A stretch of DNA of 64,000 nucleotides from CAZAFN01 sp964484795 (lineage in GTDB: Bacteria > Pseudomonadota > Alphaproteobacteria > Methylaequorales > Methylaequoraceae). The DNA is taken from assembly GCA_964484795.1 (NCBI GenBank), contig CAZAFN010000003.1, positions 1-64,000 on the forward strand. The letters run 5' to 3'. Of the stretch, positions 1 through 9,590 are shown piece by piece. Every line of letters begins with the position of its first letter. Positions within the stretch are counted from its first letter, which is position 1. Made by a program: the position numbers and the translations under genes. The notes under the pieces were generated by a model. It saw only the letters and a program-made list of their open reading frames with translations, was not told the origin of the DNA and made no database searches.

Positions 1-197
1 AACTGGCTTTAGTCGTGCCTGGCTCAGGCTTAATTAAAGCTCAAGCAGAAGATGATGATGAATTAAGTAGGGTTATTTCTGAACCTGTCAAACTTGATCA
101 AGAATATAGAAATTTTGACAATATTAGTCCTTGGCAGGGTATGAGCAAATATCTTCCAGGAGATGAAAAATCAGAAAAGAAAAATGACCAAGACTGA
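1..197 (+). CDS. nuoC: NADH-quinone oxidoreductase subunit C, C-terminal end (5' truncated)
   Basis: This is the last 65 or so codons of the 30-kDa peripheral-arm subunit of complex I, read from base 3 with only the window edge upstream. The C-terminal hallmark is clear: EPVKLDQEYRNFDNISPWQG, followed by LPGDEK and a charged tail. NuoC sits in the hydrophilic arm with NuoD. The stop overlaps the start of nuoD by 14 bases, so the two are probably translationally coupled. The first eight or so residues of this frame do not resemble the usual RKDFPLTG stretch of the family, so the extreme 5' edge is uncertain. Confidence 0.85.
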   Translation, partial: LALVVPGSGLIKAQAEDDDELSRVISEPVKLDQEYRNFDNISPWQGMSKYLPGDEKSEKKNDQD

Positions 198-1356
198 AAA
201 TTATACTATGAATTTTGGACCACAACACCCTGCTGCGCATGGTGTGTTGAGATTGGTTTTAGAATTAGATGGTGAAGTTGTTGAAAAAGCTGATCCTCAT
301 ATTGGTTTATTGCATAGAGGGACTGAAAAATTGATAGAAAGTAAAACTTATATTCAAGCTTTGCCTTACTTTGATAGATTAGATTATGTGTCTCCTATGT
401 GTCAGGAACATGCCTATGCTTTAGCAATAGAAAAATTACTTGATATTGATGTTCCTATTAGAGGGCAATACATAAGAGTAATGTTTTCAGAGATTACTAG
501 AATTTTAAATCATATTTTAAATTTGTCGACATATGCTTTAGATGTTGGAGCAATGACTCCTTTTTTATGGTTATTTGAAGAAAGAGAGATTTTAATGGAG
601 TTTTATGAAAGAGTTTCTGGGTCTAGACTTCATTCTGCTTATTTCAGACCTGGTGGCGTTCATCGAGACCTTCCAGATGGTTTGTTGGAAGATGTATCAG
701 GTTTTTGCAATAGATTCCCAAAGAAAATTGATGATCTTGAAAATTTGTTAGAAAAGAACAGAATTTTTAGACAAAGATCAGTTGGTATTGGAAAAATCAA
801 TACAGAAGAGGCATTATCAAGAGGTTTTACTGGACCTTGTTTACGTGCTACTGGTCTTGACTGGGATTTGAGAAAGTCTCAACCATATGATTCTTATGAT
901 CAAATAGAATTTAAAATTCCTACTGGAACAAATGGAGATTGTTTTGAAAGATTCTTGGTAAGAATTGAAGAAATGCGTCAATCTATTTTAATTATTAATC
1001 AGTGCATTGAAAAATTACCCAAAGGTGAATGTGTGGTAGATGACCCTAGAATTATTCCTCCTAAAAGAAATTTAATGAAATCATCTATGGAATCTTTAAT
1101 AAACCACTTTAAATTATTCACTGAGGGTTTTCACGTGCCATCCGGTGAGACTTATACGGCTGTGGAAGCACCTAAAGGAGAGTTTGGTGTTTATCTCATT
1201 GCAGACGGAACCAATCGACCATATAGATGTAAAATAAGGGCTCCAGGTTTTGCATTGTTGCAAGCTACTGAATTTTTATCCAAAGGTCATATGTTATCAG
1301 ATTTAGTTGCCATCATAGGTAGCTTAGATATTGTATTTGGAGAAATAGATAGATAA
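184..1356 (+). CDS. nuoD: NADH-quinone oxidoreductase subunit D (49 kDa)
   Basis: NuoD forms the quinone-binding cavity of complex I together with NuoB. The N terminus NYTMNFGPQHPAAHGVLRL and the motif HIGLLHRGTEKLIE are near-invariant in the family, and the C terminus (GSLDIVFGEIDR) is canonical. From ATG 184 the protein has 390 residues, a normal length. An in-frame ATG at 163 would add seven lysine-rich residues and overlap nuoC further. I prefer 184 because the family starts just before the NYTxNFGPQHP segment. The stop codon shares one base with the ATG of nuoE. Confidence 0.97.
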   Translation: MTKTENYTMNFGPQHPAAHGVLRLVLELDGEVVEKADPHIGLLHRGTEKLIESKTYIQALPYFDRLDYVSPMCQEHAYALAIEKLLDIDVPIRGQYIRVMFSEITRILNHILNLSTYALDVGAMTPFLWLFEEREILMEFYERVSGSRLHSAYFRPGGVHRDLPDGLLEDVSGFCNRFPKKIDDLENLLEKNRIFRQRSVGIGKINTEEALSRGFTGPCLRATGLDWDLRKSQPYDSYDQIEFKIPTGTNGDCFERFLVRIEEMRQSILIINQCIEKLPKGECVVDDPRIIPPKRNLMKSSMESLINHFKLFTEGFHVPSGETYTAVEAPKGEFGVYLIADGTNRPYRCKIRAPGFALLQATEFLSKGHMLSDLVAIIGSLDIVFGEIDR

Positions 1357-1946
1357 TGGAAAGTAATTTTAAGAAAATAGCTAGAGATTCTATTCAACCT
1401 AAGGAATTTTGCTTTAATAAGGTTAACTTGAAAAAAGCAATGATTTTGGCAAAAATGTATCCAAGTAATTACAAAGAAAGTTCAATAATGCCATTGTTAT
1501 CTCTAGCTCAAAATCAAAGTGGTGGATGGCTTCCAAAAAAGGCAATTGAGTACATATCAGTTTTTTTAAAAGTTCCTGAAATTAAAGTGCTTGAATTAGC
1601 TACTTTTTATTCAATGTACAATTTATCTCCAGTTGGAAAGCACCATATTGAGGTTTGTACAACAACACCGTGTATGTTGAGAGGAGCCGATTCAATTGTC
1701 TTGGCGTGTAAGAAGGAATTAGGAATAGAAAATGGTCAAATAACTAAAGATAAAAACTTTTCACTTAACAAAGTTCAATGTTTAGGAGCTTGTGTAAATG
1801 GCCCGGTTTTGAAAATCAATGAAAATTATTTTGAAGATTTGACTGTAAAATTATTAGAAAACCTGATAATTGATCTTAAAAACAATAAAAAACTGAAAAA
1901 GGGCCCTCAATCAGGCAGAAAAGCTTCTGAACCATTTAAAGTTTAA
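1356..1946 (+). CDS. nuoE: NADH-quinone oxidoreductase subunit E (24 kDa)
   Basis: NuoE is the thioredoxin-like [2Fe-2S] subunit of the NADH dehydrogenase module. The four cluster cysteines are in place: C101 and C106 (CTTTPC) and C142 and C146 (CLGAC). The short basic tail containing KGPQSGRKASEP is typical of alphaproteobacterial NuoE. It starts at ATG 1356, inside the nuoD stop (TAATG), and is followed three bases later by nuoF, its partner in NADH oxidation. Its 196 residues are a normal length. Confidence 0.96.
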   Translation: MESNFKKIARDSIQPKEFCFNKVNLKKAMILAKMYPSNYKESSIMPLLSLAQNQSGGWLPKKAIEYISVFLKVPEIKVLELATFYSMYNLSPVGKHHIEVCTTTPCMLRGADSIVLACKKELGIENGQITKDKNFSLNKVQCLGACVNGPVLKINENYFEDLTVKLLENLIIDLKNNKKLKKGPQSGRKASEPFKV

Positions 1947-1949
1947 TTA

Positions 1950-3224
1950 ATGATTAATAAAAATAACATTATATTTTCAAATCTTTACGGACAACAAGAT
2001 GTAGGAGTTCTTTCAGCAATGAAAAGAGGTGATTGGAAAGGGACTCAAAAGTTTCTTAAGGCAAACCCTCAAGAGATCATTGATACTGTTAAAGAATCTG
2101 GTTTAAGGGGAAGAGGAGGGGCTGGTTTTTCAACTGGATTGAAGTGGGACTTTATGCCAAAGCTAAGTAAGAAACAACATTATTTAGTAATAAATGCAGA
2201 TGAAGGCGAACCTGGAACTTGCAAGGACAGAGATATTATCAGAAACGAACCTCACAAAATTATAGAGGGTTGTTTAATAGCTGGATATGCAATTGGTGCT
2301 TCAAAAGCTTATATTTATATACGTGGAGAATTTTTTAATGAATCTGTTACTTTACAAAATGCTATTGATGAAGCTTATAAAAAAAAACTTATTGGAAAAA
2401 ATGCTTGTGGTTCTAAATTTAATTTTGATATTTATATCCATCATGGTGCTGGAGCTTATGTATGTGGAGAAGAGACTGCATTAATTGAAAGTTTAGAGGG
2501 AAAAAAAGGTCAGCCAAGACTAAAGCCTCCTTTTCCAGCCAACGTGGGTTTATTTGGAATGCCTACAACAGTTAATAATGTTGAAACTATAGCAGTCATT
2601 CCGTCTATAATGAGAAGAGGGGCTGAGTGGTTTTCAAAATTAGGTAGGAAGAATAATACGGGTTCGAAAATATATTGTATTTCTGGGCAAGTTAATAATC
2701 CTTGTAATGTTGAGGAAGAACTTGGCGTGCCTTTAAAATATTTAATTCAAAAATATGCTGGTGATGTTATTGGAGGTTGGGAAAATCTTCTGGCTGTAAT
2801 TCCTGGAGGCTCATCTGTTCCATTAATTCCTAAGCATATTTGCGAAGATGTTCTTATGGATTTTGATTCTCTGAAAAATGTTGGTTCTGCACTTGGAACT
2901 GCTGGTATAATAGTAATAAACAAGGAAACAGACATCATCCAAGCAATTGCAAGGTTATCTGAGTTTTACAAATATGAATCTTGTGGACAGTGTACTCCAT
3001 GTAGAGAAGGAACTGGTTGGTTGATGAGAATGATGAATAGAATTTTGGAAAACAAATGCACGTACGAAGAAGTTGAACTATTAGAAGAAGTAACCTATCA
3101 AATAGAAGGACATACAATTTGTGCACTAGGTGACGCTGCTGCCTGGCCCATACAGGGTTTGCTAAAACACTTTAAAAATAAAATACTAAGTAGAATAAAT
3201 AACACAAAAAAATATGTAGCTTAG
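1950..3224 (+). CDS. nuoF: NADH-quinone oxidoreductase subunit F (51 kDa)
   Basis: NuoF binds NADH and FMN and carries cluster N3 of complex I. The glycine-rich nucleotide-binding segment GLRGRGGAGFSTGLKW lies at residues 51-66, and INADEGEPGTCKDRDI at about 81-96. Cluster cysteines are C345, C348 and C351 (CGQCTPC) plus C391 (HTICALGD). All expected ligands are present and the 424-residue length is normal. It follows nuoE by three bases and precedes nuoG by two. Confidence 0.97.
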   Translation: MINKNNIIFSNLYGQQDVGVLSAMKRGDWKGTQKFLKANPQEIIDTVKESGLRGRGGAGFSTGLKWDFMPKLSKKQHYLVINADEGEPGTCKDRDIIRNEPHKIIEGCLIAGYAIGASKAYIYIRGEFFNESVTLQNAIDEAYKKKLIGKNACGSKFNFDIYIHHGAGAYVCGEETALIESLEGKKGQPRLKPPFPANVGLFGMPTTVNNVETIAVIPSIMRRGAEWFSKLGRKNNTGSKIYCISGQVNNPCNVEEELGVPLKYLIQKYAGDVIGGWENLLAVIPGGSSVPLIPKHICEDVLMDFDSLKNVGSALGTAGIIVINKETDIIQAIARLSEFYKYESCGQCTPCREGTGWLMRMMNRILENKCTYEEVELLEEVTYQIEGHTICALGDAAAWPIQGLLKHFKNKILSRINNTKKYVA

Positions 3225-3226
3225 AA

Positions 3227-5272
3227 ATGACAAAAATTTATGTTAACGATAAAGAAGTTGAGGTTGAGAATGGAATAACTGTGCTTCAAGCGTGTGAATT
3301 GGCTGGTATAGAGATCCCAAGGTTTTGTTATCACGAAAAATTGTCGATTGCTGGCAATTGTCGAATGTGTTTGGTTGAAATGGAAAACTCTAACAAACCA
3401 ATTGCTTCCTGTGCAATGCCTGTTGCAGAAGGAATGAAAATAAAAACTAACAGTCAAATGGTTAGAAAAGCTAGAAAAGGAGTTATGGAATTTTTATTGA
3501 TCAACCATCCATTGGATTGTCCCATATGTGATCAGGGAGGTGAGTGTGACTTGCAAGACCAGGCAATGGCTTATGGAAAAGGTTTTAGTAGGTTTGTTGA
3601 ACATAAAAGAGCAGTAAAAGATAAGCACCTTGGTCCTTTAATTAAAACGCATATGACAAGATGTATACATTGTACAAGATGTATAAGGTTTTCTGAAGAG
3701 ATTGCTGGCAATGATCAATTAGGAGCAATAGGAAGGGGTGAAAATACGGAAATAACAAGTTATTTAGAAAAAACTGTTGATTCAGAGATGTCTGGAAATA
3801 TCATTGATTTGTGCCCTGTAGGAGCGCTTACTTCAAAACCATTTGAGTTTGTGGCTAGGCCCTGGGAGTTAAAGAAAACTAGTAGTATTGATCTGTTTGA
3901 TGCTGTTGGAAGTAATATTAGATTGGATTCTAAGGGGGATAAGATAATGAGAGTTTTACCTAGGATTAATGAACAAATAAATGAAGAATGGATTTCTGAC
4001 AAGACTAGGTTTGCCTATGATGGTTTAAATTATCAAAGGATCGACAAATTTTATTCTAGAGATGGAAATGGTAAACTAAGAGAAAATTCAGAAGAAAATA
4101 TTTTAGATATACTAAAATCCAAATTTTCTAATACAGATCCAAATAAAATTTCTTCAGTTGTTGGGAATTCTCTAGACTGTGAATCAATATTTGCATTCAA
4201 ATTATTCTTGGAGAATATCAAAGCTTTTAATTTTGATTGCCGTCAGGATAATTCATTTTTTTTACCTAAGAAGAGATTTTCATATATTTTTAACAGTAAA
4301 ATTTCGGGAATTGATGATTCAGACTTATGCTTGCTTATTGGTACGGATTTAAAAAAAGAAGCTCCCATTATAAACTCACGCTTAAGACAAAGACTTCTAA
4401 GAGATTTTAATAATTATCCAATACTAAGAGTTGGAAAAAAGTTTCCAGTTAATTTTGATCTAGCTGACATTGGTGAAAATTTCAGATCTATTAATAGATT
4501 GCTAAAAGGAAAGCCTAGATCTTTATTAAATCGATCAAAAAAACCATTATTTATTATTGGACAAGGTCCTCTTTGTAGTAATGATGGTGAGAATATTTTT
4601 AATTTTTGTTTAGATTTATATGAAAAAATTTCAAAAGATTCTAATTGGAATGGATTTAATGTTATGCAAAATTTTTCTGGTAGAGTAGGTGCTCTAGATC
4701 TAGATTTTTATAATACAAAGTTTTTAAAATCTAAAAGTTTGATTGATAACATTTATGCTGGTAAATACGATTTACTATATTTGTTATGTGCTGATGAGTT
4801 GAATGTTGAAAAAATTCCAAAGAAAACATTTGTTATTTACCAAGGACATCATGGAGATAATGCAACAAACAGAGCTGATTTAATTATTCCAACATCATGT
4901 TTTACTGAAAAAGAAGGTATCTATGTAAATTTAGAAGGACGCCCTCAGATTAGTAGGCAGGTTAAACCTCCTTTACCTAATGTTGAGCATGCTTGGTTTT
5001 TCTTAAAAAAACTCAGCAGAGTTTTGGGAATAAGTGTAAATTACAATAACTTTGAAAACTTAAGAAACTTAATGTTTAATAGATACGATTTAATTTCAAA
5101 AATAAATGATGTTGTTAATAGTAAATTAGTCAAACCTAAAAAATCAAAATATAAGTTTAGTAATGAACTTATGACTTCAAATATTAAAAATTTTTATATG
5201 ACAGATTCGGTTAGCAGAAATTCTCCTACAATGTCTTCTTGTTCGGCAGCATTTCCCGAAAAGAATATTTAA
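3227..5272 (+). CDS. nuoG: NADH-quinone oxidoreductase subunit G (75 kDa)
   Basis: NuoG is the multi-cluster iron-sulfur subunit that relays electrons from NuoE/F towards NuoB. The N-terminal [2Fe-2S] ferredoxin-like domain has C34, C45, C48 and C62. The second cluster has H94, C98, C101 and C107 (the unusual His ligand is kept), and the third has C146, C149, C152 and C196. The rest is a molybdopterin-oxidoreductase-like fold without cofactor function in this family. At 681 residues it matches the shorter alphaproteobacterial and mitochondrial type rather than the roughly 900-residue enterobacterial form. Confidence 0.96.
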   Translation: MTKIYVNDKEVEVENGITVLQACELAGIEIPRFCYHEKLSIAGNCRMCLVEMENSNKPIASCAMPVAEGMKIKTNSQMVRKARKGVMEFLLINHPLDCPICDQGGECDLQDQAMAYGKGFSRFVEHKRAVKDKHLGPLIKTHMTRCIHCTRCIRFSEEIAGNDQLGAIGRGENTEITSYLEKTVDSEMSGNIIDLCPVGALTSKPFEFVARPWELKKTSSIDLFDAVGSNIRLDSKGDKIMRVLPRINEQINEEWISDKTRFAYDGLNYQRIDKFYSRDGNGKLRENSEENILDILKSKFSNTDPNKISSVVGNSLDCESIFAFKLFLENIKAFNFDCRQDNSFFLPKKRFSYIFNSKISGIDDSDLCLLIGTDLKKEAPIINSRLRQRLLRDFNNYPILRVGKKFPVNFDLADIGENFRSINRLLKGKPRSLLNRSKKPLFIIGQGPLCSNDGENIFNFCLDLYEKISKDSNWNGFNVMQNFSGRVGALDLDFYNTKFLKSKSLIDNIYAGKYDLLYLLCADELNVEKIPKKTFVIYQGHHGDNATNRADLIIPTSCFTEKEGIYVNLEGRPQISRQVKPPLPNVEHAWFFLKKLSRVLGISVNYNNFENLRNLMFNRYDLISKINDVVNSKLVKPKKSKYKFSNELMTSNIKNFYMTDSVSRNSPTMSSCSAAFPEKNI

Positions 5273-5288
5273 TTATTGATAGATAAAA

Positions 5289-6281
5289 ATGCTATTTGAA
5301 ATTTTATATATTATCTTAAAGATTTTCCTTATCATTATTCCAATTCTTTTTTTTATTGCATATCTAACATATTTTGAACGAAAAGTTATAGGGGCTATTC
5401 AATTAAGGAAGGGTCCAAATGTGGTTGGTCCTTTTGGTTTATTTCAACCTTTTGCAGATGGAATTAAGCTTCTGACTAAAGAAACGATATTTCCTGAGCA
5501 TTCTAATAAATTTATTTTTATTTTAGCTCCGATGATTACTTTTGCCTTAGCATTGTTAGCATGGGCAGTGATTCCAATTGATTATAGGATAGTGTTGTCA
5601 GATATTAATGTAGGGATAATGTATATTTTTGCAATCTCATCATTAGGTATTTATGGAATAATTATGGCAGGTTGGGCGAGTAATTCTAGATATGCTTTTT
5701 TAGGCGCATTGAGATCAGCTGCACAAATGATTTCTTATGAAGTTTCCATAGGTTTGATAATCATCTCCATACTTTTGACAACTGGCAGTTTAAATTTAAC
5801 TGAGATAGTTTTAAGTCAAGAAAATTTTTGGTTTTTAATTCCACATTTTCCAATGTTTGTTATATTTTTTATTTCCACTCTCGCAGAAACGAACCGTGCT
5901 CCATTTGATTTGCCAGAAGCAGAATCTGAGTTGGTGGCAGGGTATAATGTTGAATATTCATCTATGTCTTTTGGTTTATTTTTTCTTGGTGAGTATGGGA
6001 ATATGATATTGATGAGTTCTATGTCAACCATTCTTTTTCTTGGAGGGTGGTTGCCTCCATTTGATTTTGATATTTTATATTTAATTCCTGGTTATATTTG
6101 GTTTTTAATTAAAGTCTGTTCTTTACTCTTTGTTTTTTTGTGGGTTAGAGCTTCTTTACCAAGATATAGGTATGACCAACTAATGTCTTTAGGTTGGAAG
6201 TTATTTCTTCCTTTATCTCTTCTTTGGATTATAATTACGTCTACGGTGATTTTTTTTTTAGATAATTATTACACATTATGA
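5289..6281 (+). CDS. nuoH: NADH-quinone oxidoreductase subunit H
   Basis: This membrane subunit lies at the junction of the two arms and shapes the quinone channel. It is a multi-spanning protein of 330 residues. Conserved loops are present: YFERKVIGAIQLRKGPNVVG near the N terminus, LAETNRAPFDLPEAESELVA in the middle and RASLPRYRYDQLM near the C terminus. The last four bases overlap the start of nuoI (ATGA). Confidence 0.97.
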   Translation: MLFEILYIILKIFLIIIPILFFIAYLTYFERKVIGAIQLRKGPNVVGPFGLFQPFADGIKLLTKETIFPEHSNKFIFILAPMITFALALLAWAVIPIDYRIVLSDINVGIMYIFAISSLGIYGIIMAGWASNSRYAFLGALRSAAQMISYEVSIGLIIISILLTTGSLNLTEIVLSQENFWFLIPHFPMFVIFFISTLAETNRAPFDLPEAESELVAGYNVEYSSMSFGLFFLGEYGNMILMSSMSTILFLGGWLPPFDFDILYLIPGYIWFLIKVCSLLFVFLWVRASLPRYRYDQLMSLGWKLFLPLSLLWIIITSTVIFFLDNYYTL

Positions 6282-6775
6282 GGAAAATAAAAAAAATTAT
6301 TTTTGTAATTAAAGAGTTTTTTCTTCTTGAAATACTTTCTGGTTTGTTTTTGACACTCAAGCATTTTTTTAAACCAAAAGTTACTATTAATTATCCTTTT
6401 GAAAAGGGTTTTTTAAGTTCAAGGTTTAGAGGTGAGCATGCCTTAAGACGATATGAGTCAGGAGAGGAAAGATGTATTGCTTGCAAACTTTGTGAAGCCG
6501 TATGCCCGGCACAAGCAATAACCATAGACGCTGAACCAAGAAAAGATGGTTCAAGACGAACAACAAGGTATGATATAGATATGACAAAGTGCATTTACTG
6601 TGGTTATTGTCAGGAATCGTGTCCAGTTGATGCAATTGTTGAAGGACCAAACTTTGAATTTGCTACTGAAACAAGAGAAGAATTAATATATGATAAAGCA
6701 AAGCTTTTAGAAAATGGAGACAGATGGGAATTGGAAATCTCTAAAAACTTAGAGAAGGAATCCAAGTATTTATAA
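6278..6775 (+). CDS. nuoI: NADH-quinone oxidoreductase subunit I (TYKY)
   Basis: NuoI carries clusters N6a and N6b. Two complete 4Fe-4S ferredoxin motifs are visible: C66-x2-C69-x2-C72-x3-C76 (CIACKLCEAVCP) and C105-x2-C108-x2-C111-x3-C115 (CIYCGYCQESCP). The N-terminal amphipathic stretch anchors it on the membrane arm. Its 165 residues match the alphaproteobacterial length. It overlaps nuoH by four bases and nuoJ by one. Confidence 0.97.
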   Translation: MRKIKKIIFVIKEFFLLEILSGLFLTLKHFFKPKVTINYPFEKGFLSSRFRGEHALRRYESGEERCIACKLCEAVCPAQAITIDAEPRKDGSRRTTRYDIDMTKCIYCGYCQESCPVDAIVEGPNFEFATETREELIYDKAKLLENGDRWELEISKNLEKESKYL

Positions 6776-7356
6776 TGTTAATACTATTTTACTTCTTTTC
6801 ATTTGTTTTAATTTTGTCGAGTTTGTTTGTTGTTTTTTCTTCTAATCCTGTTCATTCTGTTTTGTTTTTAATTTTTACGTTTTTTAATGCTGCAGTTATT
6901 TTTCTTTTATCTAATGCGGAGTTTTTAGCTATGACTTTATTAATTGTTTATGTGGGTGCTGTTGCTGTTTTATTTTTATTTGTTGTTATGATGTTGAATA
7001 TTAATGAAGTGATCTTAAAGGAAGGGTTTCTTAAATACTTCCCTTTTGGAATGTTGTTGATCTCAATTTTCTTAATAGAACTATTAATGATTTTTAATAA
7101 TACAGATTTTTCTCAGGCAATTGGTATGGGAATAAATATTAATGAGTTAATTGCTAGTGGAAATGAGAACACAAAATCAATTGGTTTATTTTTGTACACA
7201 GACTTTTTTATAATTTTTCAAATTTCTGGTTTTATGTTGCTTGTAGCTATGATTGGAGCTATTGTTTTGGCTCATGATGAAAATTATAATTTAAAAAGAC
7301 AGAATCCACTAAATCAAAAAATTTTAAACAAAAAAGATGTTATAAAACTCAATTAA
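6775..7356 (+). CDS. nuoJ: NADH-quinone oxidoreductase subunit J
   Basis: A small integral membrane subunit of complex I with about five hydrophobic segments. The conserved third-helix segment LLIVYVGAVAVLFLFVVMML (about residues 56-75) identifies the family. The 193-residue length is typical. The ATG shares one base with the nuoI stop codon, and nuoK follows five bases after the stop. Confidence 0.95.
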   Translation: MLILFYFFSFVLILSSLFVVFSSNPVHSVLFLIFTFFNAAVIFLLSNAEFLAMTLLIVYVGAVAVLFLFVVMMLNINEVILKEGFLKYFPFGMLLISIFLIELLMIFNNTDFSQAIGMGININELIASGNENTKSIGLFLYTDFFIIFQISGFMLLVAMIGAIVLAHDENYNLKRQNPLNQKILNKKDVIKLN

Positions 7357-7360
7357 TTTT

Positions 7361-7663
7361 ATGGATTCACATCATTTCTTAATTTTATCAACCTTAATTT
7401 TTTCTATTGGCTTTCTTGGAATTTTCATAAATAGGAAAAATATTATAACAATCTTAATGTCTATTGAATTAATGTTGTTGGCTGCAAGCATCAACTTTAT
7501 CGGTTTTTCATACATTCTTAATGACTTGTTTGGACAAATTTTTGCACTTTTTATTCTTGTTGTTGCAGCTGCTGAAGCTGCTATTGGTCTTGCAATTTTG
7601 ACAATATTTTTTAAGAAATCTGGTTCAATTAGTATTGATATAATAAGTAGATTGAAAGGATGA
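7361..7663 (+). CDS. nuoK: NADH-quinone oxidoreductase subunit K
   Basis: The smallest membrane subunit of complex I, related to MrpC-type antiporter subunits. It has three transmembrane segments in 100 residues. The conserved membrane glutamates of the proton path are visible in the contexts MSIELMLLA and AAAEAAIGLAI, and the motif GIFINRKN is present. It starts at ATG 7361 and ends three bases after the purine-rich stretch that serves as the nuoL ribosome-binding site. Confidence 0.96.
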   Translation: MDSHHFLILSTLIFSIGFLGIFINRKNIITILMSIELMLLAASINFIGFSYILNDLFGQIFALFILVVAAAEAAIGLAILTIFFKKSGSISIDIISRLKG

Positions 7664-7667
7664 AAAA

Positions 7668-9590
7668 TTGTTTCTTTTTGCAATATTCCTACCACTGATA
7701 AGTTTTTTTATATGTGTTTTTTTTAATAATTATACAAAATCATCTCATCTAAATCTAATTTCTTGTTTTTTATTAATTCTTTCAACAATTGCATCTTTAT
7801 TTTCAATTATTTCTTTTCAATCAAATGGTCCAAACACATATGTATTAGGTAATTGGATTGTTTCAGGGAGTCTTAATGTAGATTGGTCAATTCAGATGAA
7901 TTTATTAAGCAGTTCAATGGTATTGATGGTAAATTTTGTTTCAACTTTAATTCATATTTATTCAGTTGGTTATATGAATAATGACTCTAGAAAAATTATT
8001 TTTATGGGTTATTTAGGTTTGTTCACTTTTTTCATGTTATTTTTAGTGTCATCATCAAACTTAGTTCAACTTTTTTTAGGATGGGAAGGAGTTGGTTTAA
8101 CATCATATTTATTGATTGGTTTTTGGAGTTATAAGGCAAGTGCTAATAATGCTGCACTTAAAGCGTTTGTAGTAAATAGAGTAGGTGATTTTTGCTTATT
8201 GATAGCACTGTTTACTTTGTTTATTGTTTTTGGGACTTTGAATGTTAATGAGATAATGATCTTGTTAAACTCTCATTTTGATTCAAATTTTAGTTTTCTT
8301 GGTTTTGACATTCATGCAATAACAATAATCACTATTTTGCTTTTTATTGGTTGTATGGGTAAGTCTGCTCAATTCGGTCTTCATGTTTGGTTACCTGATG
8401 CAATGGAAGGTCCTACGCCTGTTTCTGCATTGATACATGCGGCTACTATGGTAACCGCCGGAGTTTTTCTTTTAATCTTAGTATCCCCTTTGCTTGAAGC
8501 TTCTGGATTAACCAGAAACTTGATTTTAATTATTGGTTCATTGACTTGTATTTTTGCTTCATCTGTTGCAATTTTTCAAAATGACATAAAAAGAATCATA
8601 GCATATTCAACATGCAGTCAACTTGGATATATGTTTATGTCAATTGGAGTGTCAGCATATTCAATTGCTTATTTTCATTTGCTTTCTCATGCTTTTTTTA
8701 AAGCCTTGCTTTTCCTAGGTGCTGGCTCGGTAATTCATTCTATGTCAGATGAACAGAATATAAAGAAGATGGGCGGCTTATATAGTAAGATCCCAGTTAC
8801 CTATATATGCATGCTGATTGGTTCATGTTCATTAATTGGGCTACCATTTTTTAGTGGTTATTACTCAAAAGATCTGATATTGGAATTTATTTATCTAGGT
8901 GAGACAACATTTAATAGCTATGTTTTTTTTATTGGAATTTTGGGAGTGTTTTTTACTACAATTTATTCTACAAGATTGATTATTCATGTTTTTCATGGAA
9001 AAAATTTGTCTGATGAAAAAGTTTTTGCCCATATTCATGAGTCTTCTGCCATTATGATAGTTCCATTAGTTATTTTGGCAGTTTTTGCAATTTTTTATGG
9101 AATGATCTCACACCATTACTTTTTAGACAAAAATTATTTAAATATGTGGTCACAAATAATTTTTGTAAATAAAGAATTGAATGAGAATTATGTTTTAGAA
9201 AACATTCCAACTCTTTTCAGAAAACTTCCTTTATTGGTAATATCTTTAGGATTGGTAATGTGTTTTTGTTTATATTTTGCTTTTAGAAAATTTCCATCTT
9301 ATCTAAGGAGTAGGTTTAGTATATTTTGTAGTTTTTTTACAAACAAATGGTTTATAGATGAAATTTATAAAGTTTTGTTGATAAAACCTATATTATATTT
9401 AGGTAAAGGTTTTTGGAAGTCAATTGACATCGATTTGATAGATAATTTGGGTCCTAACGGTATCACAAGAGTTGTGAGATCATCGGGTCTGTGGGTGTCA
9501 AGACTACAATCAGGTTATTTGTATCATTATGTTTTATCAGTTGTCATTGGACTAACTCTGTTTCTAAGTCTTTATATATATATATTCTAA
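7668..9590 (+). CDS. nuoL: NADH-quinone oxidoreductase subunit L (TTG start)
   Basis: NuoL is the distal antiporter-like proton-pumping subunit with the long lateral helix. Diagnostic segments are LFLGWEGVGLTSYLLIGFW, HVWLPDAMEGPTPVSALIHA and SHAFFKALLFLGAGSVIH. The open frame begins at TTG 7668. The only nearby ATG (7660) is in another frame and soon stops. The sequence AAAGGA at 7655-7660 is well placed as a Shine-Dalgarno element, so I accept a TTG start. The 640 residues are a normal length. The stop TAA shares a base with the ATG of nuoM. Confidence 0.95.
   Translation: MFLFAIFLPLISFFICVFFNNYTKSSHLNLISCFLLILSTIASLFSIISFQSNGPNTYVLGNWIVSGSLNVDWSIQMNLLSSSMVLMVNFVSTLIHIYSVGYMNNDSRKIIFMGYLGLFTFFMLFLVSSSNLVQLFLGWEGVGLTSYLLIGFWSYKASANNAALKAFVVNRVGDFCLLIALFTLFIVFGTLNVNEIMILLNSHFDSNFSFLGFDIHAITIITILLFIGCMGKSAQFGLHVWLPDAMEGPTPVSALIHAATMVTAGVFLLILVSPLLEASGLTRNLILIIGSLTCIFASSVAIFQNDIKRIIAYSTCSQLGYMFMSIGVSAYSIAYFHLLSHAFFKALLFLGAGSVIHSMSDEQNIKKMGGLYSKIPVTYICMLIGSCSLIGLPFFSGYYSKDLILEFIYLGETTFNSYVFFIGILGVFFTTIYSTRLIIHVFHGKNLSDEKVFAHIHESSAIMIVPLVILAVFAIFYGMISHHYFLDKNYLNMWSQIIFVNKELNENYVLENIPTLFRKLPLLVISLGLVMCFCLYFAFRKFPSYLRSRFSIFCSFFTNKWFIDEIYKVLLIKPILYLGKGFWKSIDIDLIDNLGPNGITRVVRSSGLWVSRLQSGYLYHYVLSVVIGLTLFLSLYIYIF

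Noticed and set aside
1..40. Frameshift in nuoC suggested by Thr-Gly-Phe in another frame at bases 2-10
   Set aside because: That frame stops soon after, and the spacing to the conserved DDELSRV segment does not fit; too little sequence is present to decide.
2747..3457. Antisense open frames within nuoF and nuoG
   Set aside because: They lie wholly inside strongly conserved genes and their translations resemble no family; this is chance coding in low-stop reverse frames. The same holds for all other antisense frames in the window.
9491..9589. Longer nuoM with an N-terminal extension inside nuoL
   Set aside because: The extra 33 codons read the end of nuoL in another frame and have no family counterpart; ATG 9590 fits.
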